NCBI GenBank assembly: GCA_013203085.1
Contig: JABMQX010000796.1
Coordinates: 1-8,760, forward strand
Length of the DNA stretch: 8,760 bases
Direction of reading: 5' to 3'
From: a bacterium
Lineage (GTDB): Bacteria; Auribacterota; JABMQX01
The stretch's first letter is position 1; every line of letters begins with the position of its first letter. The notes beneath the pieces are model-generated. The model ran no database searches, had not been told where the DNA came from, and saw only the letters and a list, made by a program, of their open reading frames with translations. This document shows positions 1 to 6,330 of the stretch, piece after piece. A program made the position numbers and the translations under genes.

Positions 1-116
1 CAAAGCCTTTCTATCCGCCGGAAGATTCTGGCGTGGAGTGAGCGCGGCCAGCGGCGCTTCGCAATGCAAAACGGGCAGATGACGCAGACAAAAGCAAGTA
101 TCTTGCGAAAAACCAT
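1..116 (-). CDS. Possible short signal-peptide-bearing ORF, truncated at window edge
   Basis: I do not recognise this gene. An ATG at 116 on the minus strand follows a GGAGGG Shine-Dalgarno-like run at 122-127 with about 5 nt spacing, and the frame stays open for 38 codons to the left edge. The N-terminus begins MVFRK and continues with a hydrophobic, cysteine-containing stretch at about residues 6-18 (ILAFVCVICPFCI). A strongly basic segment follows (KRRWPRSLHAR). That pattern could be a signal peptide or a single membrane anchor. The basic flank after the hydrophobic stretch favours a signal-anchor or a chance frame over a cleaved signal. The ORF lies in the same orientation as the aroA operon, 438 nt beyond the aroA stop, so it would need its own promoter or readthrough. 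It could be non-coding. Confidence is low because only 38 codons are visible. Confidence 0.3.
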   Translation of the reverse strand, partial: MVFRKILAFVCVICPFCIAKRRWPRSLHARIFRRIERL

Positions 117-554
117 TTTACCCTCCGCCGGATTCCCGGACGATGCACCTTTGGGATAACGCAGGTGGTAGCGATTCGTTTCTAATGGCCTGTGCCCGGC
201 CCACCTGCAAGCACTCAATCCATCGTTAGTCTTTTATCAGTAGAGCTGCTGAGAAGCAAAGGAAAATGTGACAGGACTCGCGATTCTCATAGGGGGTCTT
301 GCAGGACATCGCGGTCCTCCCGCCCGGTTCTTAACTTGCCGCTGCCGCATGGATACTCTGCGACATACCAATATGTTACATGCGTTATGTTGTAGTAGAG
401 GTTGATGGCGGTTTGGGGGACAATACTGCGTCTCTGCGTACGCCCCGGGGCACGTCAGCAAGGCGGCGTATTTGCGACGTCCTCGGCAATGGCAAAGCCC
501 ATCTTCGTGCGGAGGCTGAGATATGTTTCGGCGAGAGACAGAGCAGCCGGCAAA
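117..554. other. Gene-poor region downstream of aroA
   Basis: No recognisable protein, tRNA or other RNA gene lies here. The short frames on both strands show no family motif and lack convincing ribosome sites. Structural elements seen are a perfect 10-bp palindrome GCCCCGGGGC at 442-451, a small inverted repeat AGGAC/GTCCT with a 6-nt loop at 303-318, and an AT-rich one (ACATA/TATGT, 4-nt loop) at 364-377. None is followed by a T-run in the leftward direction, so none is a convincing intrinsic terminator for the operon. On the minus strand a weak promoter-like pair, TTGCTT and TAAAAG 17 bp apart (about 232-260), points toward the possible ORF at 116, but the matches are poor. The region may hold the 3' end of the operon transcript and a decayed or unrecognised gene. 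Confidence 0.45.
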
Positions 555-1853
555 TCATCGGAACTGTGAGACGATTTCCTCGAAGTCCGGGAATGATGTC
601 TTGATGCAAGCGGTGTTCGCGACGGTACTGGCGGCGCGCTCGGCGAGGAGGCCGGCGATGACAAAGGCCATGGCAATGCGATGGTCCCCAAAAGAATGAA
701 CGTTCGCCGCGGTCAGCGCATGCCGCCCTTGAATAATCAGGCCATCCTCTTTTTCTTGGACAGCGACTGCCATCTTGCGAAGGTTTGTCGCGAGCGCTTT
801 GATCCTGTCACATTCCTTGACCCTCAGTTCCTGAGCGTTCTTTATGACACTCGTGCCGCGTGCGAGGGAAGCAGCGATGGCAAGGATCGGTATCTCGTCT
901 ATGCATCGCGGGATTTCGTCGCCGCCGATAGTGGTGGCTGAAAGGGACGCGGACCGGACAATGAGGTCGCCTCTCGGTTCTCCAAGCGGCTGCTCGCCGT
1001 AAGGTGAAGAATCTATCTCCACGTTTGCCCCCATGCGGCTGAGGACGTCGAGGGCGCCCGTTCGTGTGGGATTGACTCCGACATTCTTTATCCTCAATTG
1101 TGCGCCGGGGAAAAGAGTGGCCAGAACAATGAAGTATGCTGCGGACGAAATGTCCCCCGGCAGTTCCGCGTTAACAGGGTGCAGCGATTGCGCCGGGTGG
1201 ACGGTAACGGAATTGCCCTCTATTTCTACCTCGGCGCCGTAGGCTGGGAGGATTCTCTCAGTATGGTCCCGCGACTTGGCAGGTTCGGTGACAGTCGTTT
1301 TGCCCTCTGCGTATAAGCCGGCGAGCAGAAGACATGATTTCACTTGAGCGGAGGCCACCGGAGAAGTGTAATGAACTCCGCGAAGAGAGCGGCCCGATAT
1401 GTAAAGCGGCGGATTTCCTTGCTTGTTGCCGGAGGAGACCTCTGCGCCCATCATGGTCAACGGAAGGACAATCCTCTTCATGGGGCGTTTCTGGAGAGAC
1501 TCGTCTCCTTTGAGGAGTGACTTGAAGTTCTGGCCCGCAAGTAGCCCAGCCAGAAGGCGCATTGATGTGCCGGAGTTTCCCATCCAGAGGTCGGTCTGGG
1601 GGGGATGCAGTCCCCGAAAACCCACACCGTGCACGCGACGGGTAGTCCTACCGGGCCGCTCGATTCGCACGCCCATTTGTCGCAGGGCCCTTTCGGTGCA
1701 AAGACAATCCTCACTGGGGAGGAAGTTGGTGATTGTGGAAACGCCGTCGGCTATGGCGGAGAGAATCAGCACGCGATGAGAAAGAGACTTGTCGCCGGAT
1801 GGAACGGCTGTTCCGCTGACGGAGCGTGCCTTTGCTATCTCGATTAATTCCAT
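555..1853 (-). CDS. aroA: 3-phosphoshikimate 1-carboxyvinyltransferase (EPSP synthase)
   Basis: This enzyme transfers the enolpyruvyl group of phosphoenolpyruvate to shikimate-3-phosphate, the sixth step of the cytosolic shikimate pathway. The 432-residue product has the normal family length. Visible motifs are SGDKSLSHR at residues 19-27 (substrate binding), GNSGTSMR at 92-99 (PEP-binding loop), KRPMKR at 122-127, SAQVKS at 168-173, SRDHTER at 194-200, RVKECDR at 344-350 and GDHRIAMAF at 389-397. SAQVK and the leucine after GNSGTSMR, where E. coli has proline, fit the class II group better than the E. coli-like class I; that assignment is inference. The ATG at 1853 was chosen over the in-frame start at 1898. 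It begins at the conserved N-terminus and has GAGG at 1860-1863 with 6-nt spacing. It follows tyrA after 61 nt and appears to be the last gene of the operon. Confidence 0.96.
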   Translation of the reverse strand: MELIEIAKARSVSGTAVPSGDKSLSHRVLILSAIADGVSTITNFLPSEDCLCTERALRQMGVRIERPGRTTRRVHGVGFRGLHPPQTDLWMGNSGTSMRLLAGLLAGQNFKSLLKGDESLQKRPMKRIVLPLTMMGAEVSSGNKQGNPPLYISGRSLRGVHYTSPVASAQVKSCLLLAGLYAEGKTTVTEPAKSRDHTERILPAYGAEVEIEGNSVTVHPAQSLHPVNAELPGDISSAAYFIVLATLFPGAQLRIKNVGVNPTRTGALDVLSRMGANVEIDSSPYGEQPLGEPRGDLIVRSASLSATTIGGDEIPRCIDEIPILAIAASLARGTSVIKNAQELRVKECDRIKALATNLRKMAVAVQEKEDGLIIQGRHALTAANVHSFGDHRIAMAFVIAGLLAERAASTVANTACIKTSFPDFEEIVSQFR

Positions 1854-1914
1854 ATTGTTCCTCGATTGGCGAAATGGGTGTTGTAAAAACCTTCCCAACT
1901 CTTGCTTCTTCGGT

Positions 1915-2769
1915 TCAGTTAGAACGGTCCTTGAGGTCCTTGGCCTTTTGAAAGAAGGCCTCGAGCCCCTCGCGGTCTTTGCCTTTCAAAAGCTCGGCGA
2001 ACTCCGAGGTCTTCTCACGTAACACCTCGAGGGAACGGAGAACAGCGTCCCTGTTTTCGATGCAGATTCCCGCCCACAGCTTTGGAGAAGCCGCCGCGAT
2101 TCGAGTCGTGTCTTTGAAACCTTTCCCGGCCAACTTGACCGTAGAAAGCGGGTCTCGCGAGCTGCCAGCGAGAACATTGACCAGGCTTGATGCCGCCACG
2201 TGCGGCAGATGACTGACCAGGGCGATACTAATGTCATGCTGACGGGGAGTGAGATGAACGACCCGGCAACCGAGCGCTTCCCAGAGCCGGCGGACTTTTC
2301 GCACGGCAGTGGGGCTGGAGTTCTTCGTTGGTGTCAGGATGCACGTGGAACCCTCGAAAAGAGTAGGCGAGGCGATAGCTATGCCACTTTTTTCTGAGCC
2401 GGCCATAGGATGCCCGCCAACATAGTGGCATGTGGACTTGAGAAGTCTCTCCATTCGTAATACGAGGGACCCCTTGACGCTGCCAACATCGGTGACGATG
2501 CAGCGGCGGCTGAGGGCGGCTCGTGCCTGGCGGGCAAGGACGGGAATGGATTCCATCGGGATCGCCATGACCACCAAATCGGCTGACGCCACACCCTCGC
2601 AGATGTCGAGAGTAACCTCATCTGCCGCATTGTGCTTGAGAACTTCTTCTACGGCAGAAGTGCGCCGGACGACGCCGACCACTTTTCTGGCAAGGCGTTT
2701 TTGGCGACAGCCCATGCCGAGGGAGCCGCCGAGCAAACCCATTCCAACAATGGTTATCTTGTCGAACAT
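1915..2769 (-). CDS. tyrA: Prephenate dehydrogenase
   Basis: The product oxidatively decarboxylates prephenate with NAD(P)+ to 4-hydroxyphenylpyruvate, the tyrosine precursor. From the ATG at 2769 it is 284 residues, typical of a stand-alone TyrA without a fused chorismate mutase or ACT domain. The N-terminal Rossmann fold has GxGxxG at residues 9-14 (GMGLLG). Then come DVGSVKG at 94-100, GGHPMAGSEKSG at 118-129, the catalytic-region SHLPH at 186-190, and GFKDTTRIA at 217-225 in the helical C-terminal domain. With no regulatory domain visible, feedback control probably falls on AroF and PheA. The start is uncertain. The ATG begins exactly at the conserved fold, but the only strong Shine-Dalgarno (2794-2800) is too far from it and is spaced for an in-frame CTG at 2787, which would add six residues. 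A TTG at 2832 would overlap aroF. Confidence 0.95.
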   Translation of the reverse strand: MFDKITIVGMGLLGGSLGMGCRQKRLARKVVGVVRRTSAVEEVLKHNAADEVTLDICEGVASADLVVMAIPMESIPVLARQARAALSRRCIVTDVGSVKGSLVLRMERLLKSTCHYVGGHPMAGSEKSGIAIASPTLFEGSTCILTPTKNSSPTAVRKVRRLWEALGCRVVHLTPRQHDISIALVSHLPHVAASSLVNVLAGSSRDPLSTVKLAGKGFKDTTRIAAASPKLWAGICIENRDAVLRSLEVLREKTSEFAELLKGKDREGLEAFFQKAKDLKDRSN

Positions 2770-2793
2770 TTCGGCATTCGGGGTCAGGGAATG

Positions 2794-2801
2794 CCTCCTT
2801 T
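2794..2801 (-). promoter_or_regulatory. Strong Shine-Dalgarno upstream of tyrA
   Basis: On the minus strand the sequence reads AAAGGAGG, just after the aroF stop codon (2804-2806). Its 3' end is 6 nt from an in-frame CTG (2787-2785) and 24 nt from the ATG at 2769. The spacing suits the CTG, while protein conservation suits the ATG. Which one is used decides whether TyrA has a six-residue extension. Confidence 0.6.
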
Positions 2802-2803
2802 CT

Positions 2804-3817
2804 TCACAATTCTCTGCCCACAGCCCGGGCAACGGGGGCGAGGTTCTTCATGAGTTGAGCGAATTGCGGCGGAGCCAGCGATTGAGGGCCGTCGCTCATA
2901 GCGGTCTCCGGGTTGGGATGAACTTCCAGGAGCAAGCCGTCCGCTCCCACCGCAATGGCAGCTTTCGATATCGGCTCGATGAGGTTTCTTCTCCCTGTGG
3001 CATGACTCGGGTCCACAATGATGGGTAAGTGACTGAGCTGCTTGATGACCGGAACGGCACTGAGGTCCTGCGTGTTACGTGTCGCGGTTTCGAACGTTCT
3101 TATTCCTCTCTCGCAAAGGATGACGTTGAAGTTGCCGCCGGAGACGATGTATTCCGCCGACATGAGGAATTCCTTGATCGTGGACATATTCCCCCTTTTC
3201 AGCAGGACGGGCTTGTCAATTCCGCCAACCTCTTTCAGAAGCGCGAAGTTTGACATGTTGCGCATCCCGATCTGGACAATGTCGGCATATTTTAGGACGA
3301 TGGAGATGTCTCGCGGGTCCATGAGCTCCGTGACAACGGGGATCCCCGTCTTCTCTCGGGCTTCTGCAAGGTACTTGAGGGCTTCCTCACCCAGCCCCTG
3401 GAAACTGTAGGGGGAGGTTCTGGGTTTGAAGCCGCCGCCCCGCAGGAGAGAGGCGCCGCACTTCGATACGAAGCTCGCCGTTTCCAATAGCATCTCGCGG
3501 TTTTCTACAGCGCACGGACCAGCACCAACGACGACTTTCTGCCCCCCTATGCGGACGTTGCCCACCTGGACTACAGTGTCTTCTCCCTTGAACTCGCGGC
3601 TGACCAATTTGAAGGGCTGCAGGATGGGCACAACACTTTCCACGCCGGGGAAGGCTTCCAGAGGGACGGTCCGCACCACATCTTCAGGGCCGATGACGCC
3701 TATGACAGTCCTCTTGACTCCCACGGAGACGTTCGGACGGAGCCCCAGGGATTCAATCCTCTCGATGATGTGTTGTCTCTGTTCCTCCGTGGCCGCCGGT
3801 TTGAGAATTATTATCAT
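2804..3817 (-). CDS. aroF: 3-deoxy-7-phosphoheptulonate (DAHP) synthase, type I-beta with N-terminal regulatory domain
   Basis: This enzyme condenses phosphoenolpyruvate with erythrose-4-phosphate to DAHP, the committed entry to aromatic biosynthesis. Residues 1 to about 70 form the ferredoxin/ACT-like regulatory domain seen in the Thermotoga maritima enzyme, and the rest is the TIM barrel. Motifs are GPCAVE at 100-105, GGGFKPRTSPYSFQG at 127-141, LLKRGN at 205-210 and DPSHATGRR at 269-277. The metal ligands known from the T. maritima enzyme all have counterparts at the same numbering: C102, H272, E298 and D309. Length (337) also matches. In that family the N-terminal domain mediates inhibition by Phe and/or Tyr, so similar feedback is inferred here. 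The ATG at 3817 has GAGAGG at 3824-3829 with 6-nt spacing. It sits between pheA (39-nt gap) and tyrA. The family is also named aroA-beta, aroG or kdsA-like; the symbol is conventional. Confidence 0.96.
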   Translation of the reverse strand: MIIILKPAATEEQRQHIIERIESLGLRPNVSVGVKRTVIGVIGPEDVVRTVPLEAFPGVESVVPILQPFKLVSREFKGEDTVVQVGNVRIGGQKVVVGAGPCAVENREMLLETASFVSKCGASLLRGGGFKPRTSPYSFQGLGEEALKYLAEAREKTGIPVVTELMDPRDISIVLKYADIVQIGMRNMSNFALLKEVGGIDKPVLLKRGNMSTIKEFLMSAEYIVSGGNFNVILCERGIRTFETATRNTQDLSAVPVIKQLSHLPIIVDPSHATGRRNLIEPISKAAIAVGADGLLLEVHPNPETAMSDGPQSLAPPQFAQLMKNLAPVARAVGREL

Positions 3818-3856
3818 GGCTTTCCTCTCTTGTCCGAGGTCTTTCGCTTGTTGAGG

Positions 3857-4939
3857 TCACGAGCTTCTTGGATAGGACCCCAACACCTTCAGGATCCCGC
3901 ATTTCTTTTTCAACTTCTTGATCGTGGAAGCGACCTTAGGGTCGGTAATGTAACCCGCAAAATCGGCGAAGAAATAGTACTCGAAGGGTTTCTTTCGGGA
4001 GGGGCGCGACTCGATCATTGCCAGGTTTATCCGTTCTTCCTTGAATACTTCGAGGACGTCGTGGAGGGCGCCGACTTTATCCTTGGTATAAAACATGACG
4101 GAGGTCTTATCATCTCCGCTTTTCGGGCTTTCGCTCCTACCGATGACGAGAAAGCGAGTCACGTTTTGCGTGGTATCCTGGATGGAATGAGCCACGACGC
4201 GGAGCCCGTACAGGGAGGCAGCGACCTCGCTGGCGATGGCTGCTGAGCCGGGTTGCTGGCTGGCGGTCTCCGCCGCCCGGGAAGTGCTGGACGCCTCGAT
4301 CTGTTCTGCCCGGGGCAGATTAGCCCGAAGCCACAACTTGCATTGCCCGAAGACTTCCCCTTTGGAGTGCACCCTCTTAATCTGATTCCTGCTGCACTTC
4401 GCCAGCAGGCAATGCGATATCTCGAAAACGATCTCGGAGCATATTCTCAGATCGGAATCTATGAACATGTCCAGAGTGTGATTCACCGCGCCGTCGGTGG
4501 AGTTTTCTATGGGGACCACACCGTAGTCAGCTCGTCGGGTTTCCACTTCATAGAAAACGTCGCCTATCGAAATGGTTGGGACGTACTCCACCGAACGACC
4601 GAATTTTGTGAGGGCTGCCTGATGGGTGAATGTGGCTTCCGGTCCGAGGTATGCCACCCTGATGGTTTTCTGGAGAGCGAGGGAGCCCGACATTATCTCG
4701 CGATAAATGGCCTTGAGGGCCCCGTCGGGGAGTGGACCTTCGTTAAGGCCGGCAATTCTCTTATAGACCTCTTTTTCCTGCACGGGATCGAGGACATGCT
4801 CGGTCAGCTCCCCTTTAATCTTGCCGATCTCGACGGACTGCTTTGCCCTCTCGCTGACGAGAGCGACGATCTTTGCGTCAAGCTCCTCGATTCGCCTTCT
4901 GTAAGGGCGCAGTCGCCGCTGCAACTGGGTTGCCTTCAT
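3857..4939 (-). CDS. pheA: Bifunctional chorismate mutase / prephenate dehydratase (P-protein)
   Basis: The product converts chorismate to prephenate and prephenate to phenylpyruvate, committing flux to phenylalanine. The 360-residue protein has three parts. An all-helical AroQ-type chorismate mutase covers residues 10-90 (RRIEELDAKIVALVSERA near the start). The prephenate dehydratase domain covers about 94-267, with YLGPEATFTHQAA at 97-109, VVPIENSTDGAV at 141-152, HSKGEVFGQC at 191-200 and the catalytic TRF at 261-263. A C-terminal ACT domain covers about 278-355, with GALHDVL at 290-296 and the phenylalanine-binding-type ESRPSR at 310-315, so allosteric Phe inhibition is expected. The ATG at 4939 lies one base after the scpB stop (TGATATG) and is preceded by a strong AAAGGAG inside the scpB 3' end, pointing to translational coupling. 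All key motifs are intact. Confidence 0.97.
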   Translation of the reverse strand: MKATQLQRRLRPYRRRIEELDAKIVALVSERAKQSVEIGKIKGELTEHVLDPVQEKEVYKRIAGLNEGPLPDGALKAIYREIMSGSLALQKTIRVAYLGPEATFTHQAALTKFGRSVEYVPTISIGDVFYEVETRRADYGVVPIENSTDGAVNHTLDMFIDSDLRICSEIVFEISHCLLAKCSRNQIKRVHSKGEVFGQCKLWLRANLPRAEQIEASSTSRAAETASQQPGSAAIASEVAASLYGLRVVAHSIQDTTQNVTRFLVIGRSESPKSGDDKTSVMFYTKDKVGALHDVLEVFKEERINLAMIESRPSRKKPFEYYFFADFAGYITDPKVASTIKKLKKKCGILKVLGSYPRSS

Positions 4940-4940
4940 A

Positions 4941-5534
4941 TCAAGGTTCTCCTTTAGGAGAGGCTTTTTGGCCTTGCGGTTCGCCCGGGGCCAATTCGCC
5001 AGCCCCGGGAAGGTCCGAAAGACTGTTTAGAGCGAAATGTTCCAGAAACAGAGCTGTCGTCGCATAAATGAAAGGTCTTCCGGGGGAATCTGTTCTCCCC
5101 GTAATCTTAATCAGGCTCCTTTCCAGCAGCATTTTGAGAATCCCGCCGACATCCACCCCTCGAATGGATTCGACCTGCGACCGGGTCACCGGCTGGCGGT
5201 AAGCCACGATAGCGAGGGTTTCCAGGGCAGCCCGGGAGAGACGGGTCCTCTCCTGCCCAGAGAGAAATCTCGTGATGTAAGGGGCAAACTCCGGCAACGT
5301 CCGCAGTTGGAAACCGCCCGCAATCTCCACCAAGCGAAAGCTTCTCTGCGATTGTATGTAGTCAACCTTCAATTCCTCCAGGGCAGCCACCACAGCATGT
5401 CGTGATACGGAACAGCTATCCATCAGAACCCTCATGATCTCGGTGACCTTAACGGGCTTGTCGGAGACGAAGAGGAGTGCTTCGGCGACGACTTTGATCT
5501 TTGAGGTATCGAGCTTAGCTGCTCTTGGCGTCAT
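4941..5534 (-). CDS. scpB: Segregation and condensation protein B (kleisin-associated)
   Basis: ScpB dimerises and binds the ScpA kleisin in the SMC-ScpAB condensin that organises and segregates the chromosome in the cytoplasm. The 197-residue product carries the two winged-helix domains of the family. The first is at about residues 12-82 (KVVAEALLFVSDKPVKVTEI). The second is at about 92-168, with the conserved LSRAALETLAIVAYRQPVTR at 99-118, then the IRGVD motif and GRPFIYATT. The C-terminal tail after about residue 175 is Gly/Pro/Lys-rich and probably disordered. The ATG at 5534 follows the scpA stop by 16 nt; only a weak GAGAAC-like site is visible, so translation may depend on coupling to scpA. 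The adjacent scpA confirms the assignment. Confidence 0.95.
   Translation of the reverse strand: MTPRAAKLDTSKIKVVAEALLFVSDKPVKVTEIMRVLMDSCSVSRHAVVAALEELKVDYIQSQRSFRLVEIAGGFQLRTLPEFAPYITRFLSGQERTRLSRAALETLAIVAYRQPVTRSQVESIRGVDVGGILKMLLERSLIKITGRTDSPGRPFIYATTALFLEHFALNSLSDLPGAGELAPGEPQGQKASPKGEP
4949..4955 (-). promoter_or_regulatory. Shine-Dalgarno for pheA within scpB
   Basis: The minus strand reads AAAGGAG inside the last codons of scpB, 9 nt before the pheA ATG at 4939. It is the strongest ribosome site in the middle of the operon and fixes the pheA start. It would let pheA be translated both by fresh initiation and by ribosomes finishing scpB. Confidence 0.75.
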
Positions 5535-5550
5535 GGTTCATGTGTTCTCG

Positions 5551-6330
5551 TTATCTGGACAGGATTCTGATCTCAGCGAAGGGCTCCTCCTGGACGGCGG
5601 CAACCCGTCTGGCTCTGATCAACTCGAGCAGGGCGAGGAAGGTCGCCACAATCGCAATGCGCCCCGCGCCTTTGCCGAACAGTGACCGAAAGAGGATTTC
5701 TTTTTCCTTTCGCAATCTGTCGAGAATCATTTCGATCTGATCGGCAACGCTAACCTCTTCGTCGCTGACCTCGTGAATCTTCCCTTCTTTTGCTGCTCGC
5801 TCTAATGCCTGTGAAAAGGCGCCGAGCAGGTCGAATATACTGACATCGGAGAGGGGCCGTTGGATCGTCTCAAAAAGCGGCACGCTGACGTCATGCCTGC
5901 GAAAAGTGCTATGCTGGTGCGCCTCCATCTCCTGAAGTTCATCGGCGACGTCCTTGAACTGCTTGTACTCGACAAGTTGTCTGACCAGCTCGGCCCGGGG
6001 GTCCTCGATGGGTTCCTCATCCTCCTCCTCAGTTGTCTCATCCGGAGGCAACAATGTCCTGGATTTTATGTAGAGCAGTGTTGCGGCCATGGCGAGGAAC
6101 TCTCCCGCGAAATTCAAGTTGAGCATCCTCATCATTTCCAGGTAGCGAAGATATTGGTCCGTTATTCTCGCGACAGGGATGTCGTAAATGTCAATCTCGT
6201 CCTTCCTGACCAGGTACAGGAGAAGATCGAGGGGGCCTTCAAAGGTATCGAGTTCGACATTGCAGGATTCTACAGAAGCCCCATCTTCGTTTTGACTTCG
6301 CGTACTGTCTCCGCTGCTATAGTTCTGCAT
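5551..6330 (-). CDS. scpA: Segregation and condensation protein A (kleisin)
   Basis: ScpA is the kleisin subunit that bridges SMC heads and binds ScpB in the bacterial condensin. From the ATG at 6330 the protein has 259 residues. The conserved N-terminal domain begins after a polar 22-residue leader with LDTFEGPLDLLLYLV at 27-41, then DIPVARITDQYL at 50-61, then NFAGEFLAMAATLLYIKSR at 73-91 and LLPP. An acidic linker (TTEEEDEEPIED) precedes a helical middle. The C-terminal winged helix is at about 195-259, where SMC heads bind, ending IVATFLALLELIRARR at 227-242. The start at 6330 overlaps the trpS 3' end by 61 nt. It is the first ATG upstream of the conserved domain, with GCAGG nine nt before it and GGAG abutting it, and no ATG, GTG or TTG closer to the domain was seen. 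The in-frame ORF reaches 6480, but its extra residues show no family similarity. Confidence 0.94.
   Translation of the reverse strand: MQNYSSGDSTRSQNEDGASVESCNVELDTFEGPLDLLLYLVRKDEIDIYDIPVARITDQYLRYLEMMRMLNLNFAGEFLAMAATLLYIKSRTLLPPDETTEEEDEEPIEDPRAELVRQLVEYKQFKDVADELQEMEAHQHSTFRRHDVSVPLFETIQRPLSDVSIFDLLGAFSQALERAAKEGKIHEVSDEEVSVADQIEMILDRLRKEKEILFRSLFGKGAGRIAIVATFLALLELIRARRVAAVQEEPFAEIRILSR

Noticed and set aside
303..318. Inverted repeat AGGAC/GTCCT as an operon terminator
   Set aside because: The stem is only 5 bp with a 6-nt loop and no T-run in the leftward direction. It is too weak to call.
455..554. Protein-like tail (AALSLAETYLSLRTKMGF) in another minus-strand frame just past the aroA stop
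   Set aside because: It would require a frameshift at the aroA end. aroA already ends normally at the family's usual C-terminus (IKTSFPDFEEIVSQF), so this is most likely chance.
385..609. 74-codon minus-strand frame overlapping the aroA 3' end, and its plus-strand partner at 380-604
   Set aside because: Neither has a ribosome site or recognisable motif. No cytidylate kinase P-loop, the expected next gene, could be found in any frame.
4253..4957. 234-codon plus-strand frame opposite pheA
   Set aside because: It is antisense to an intact pheA with all motifs, and its translation shows no family signature.
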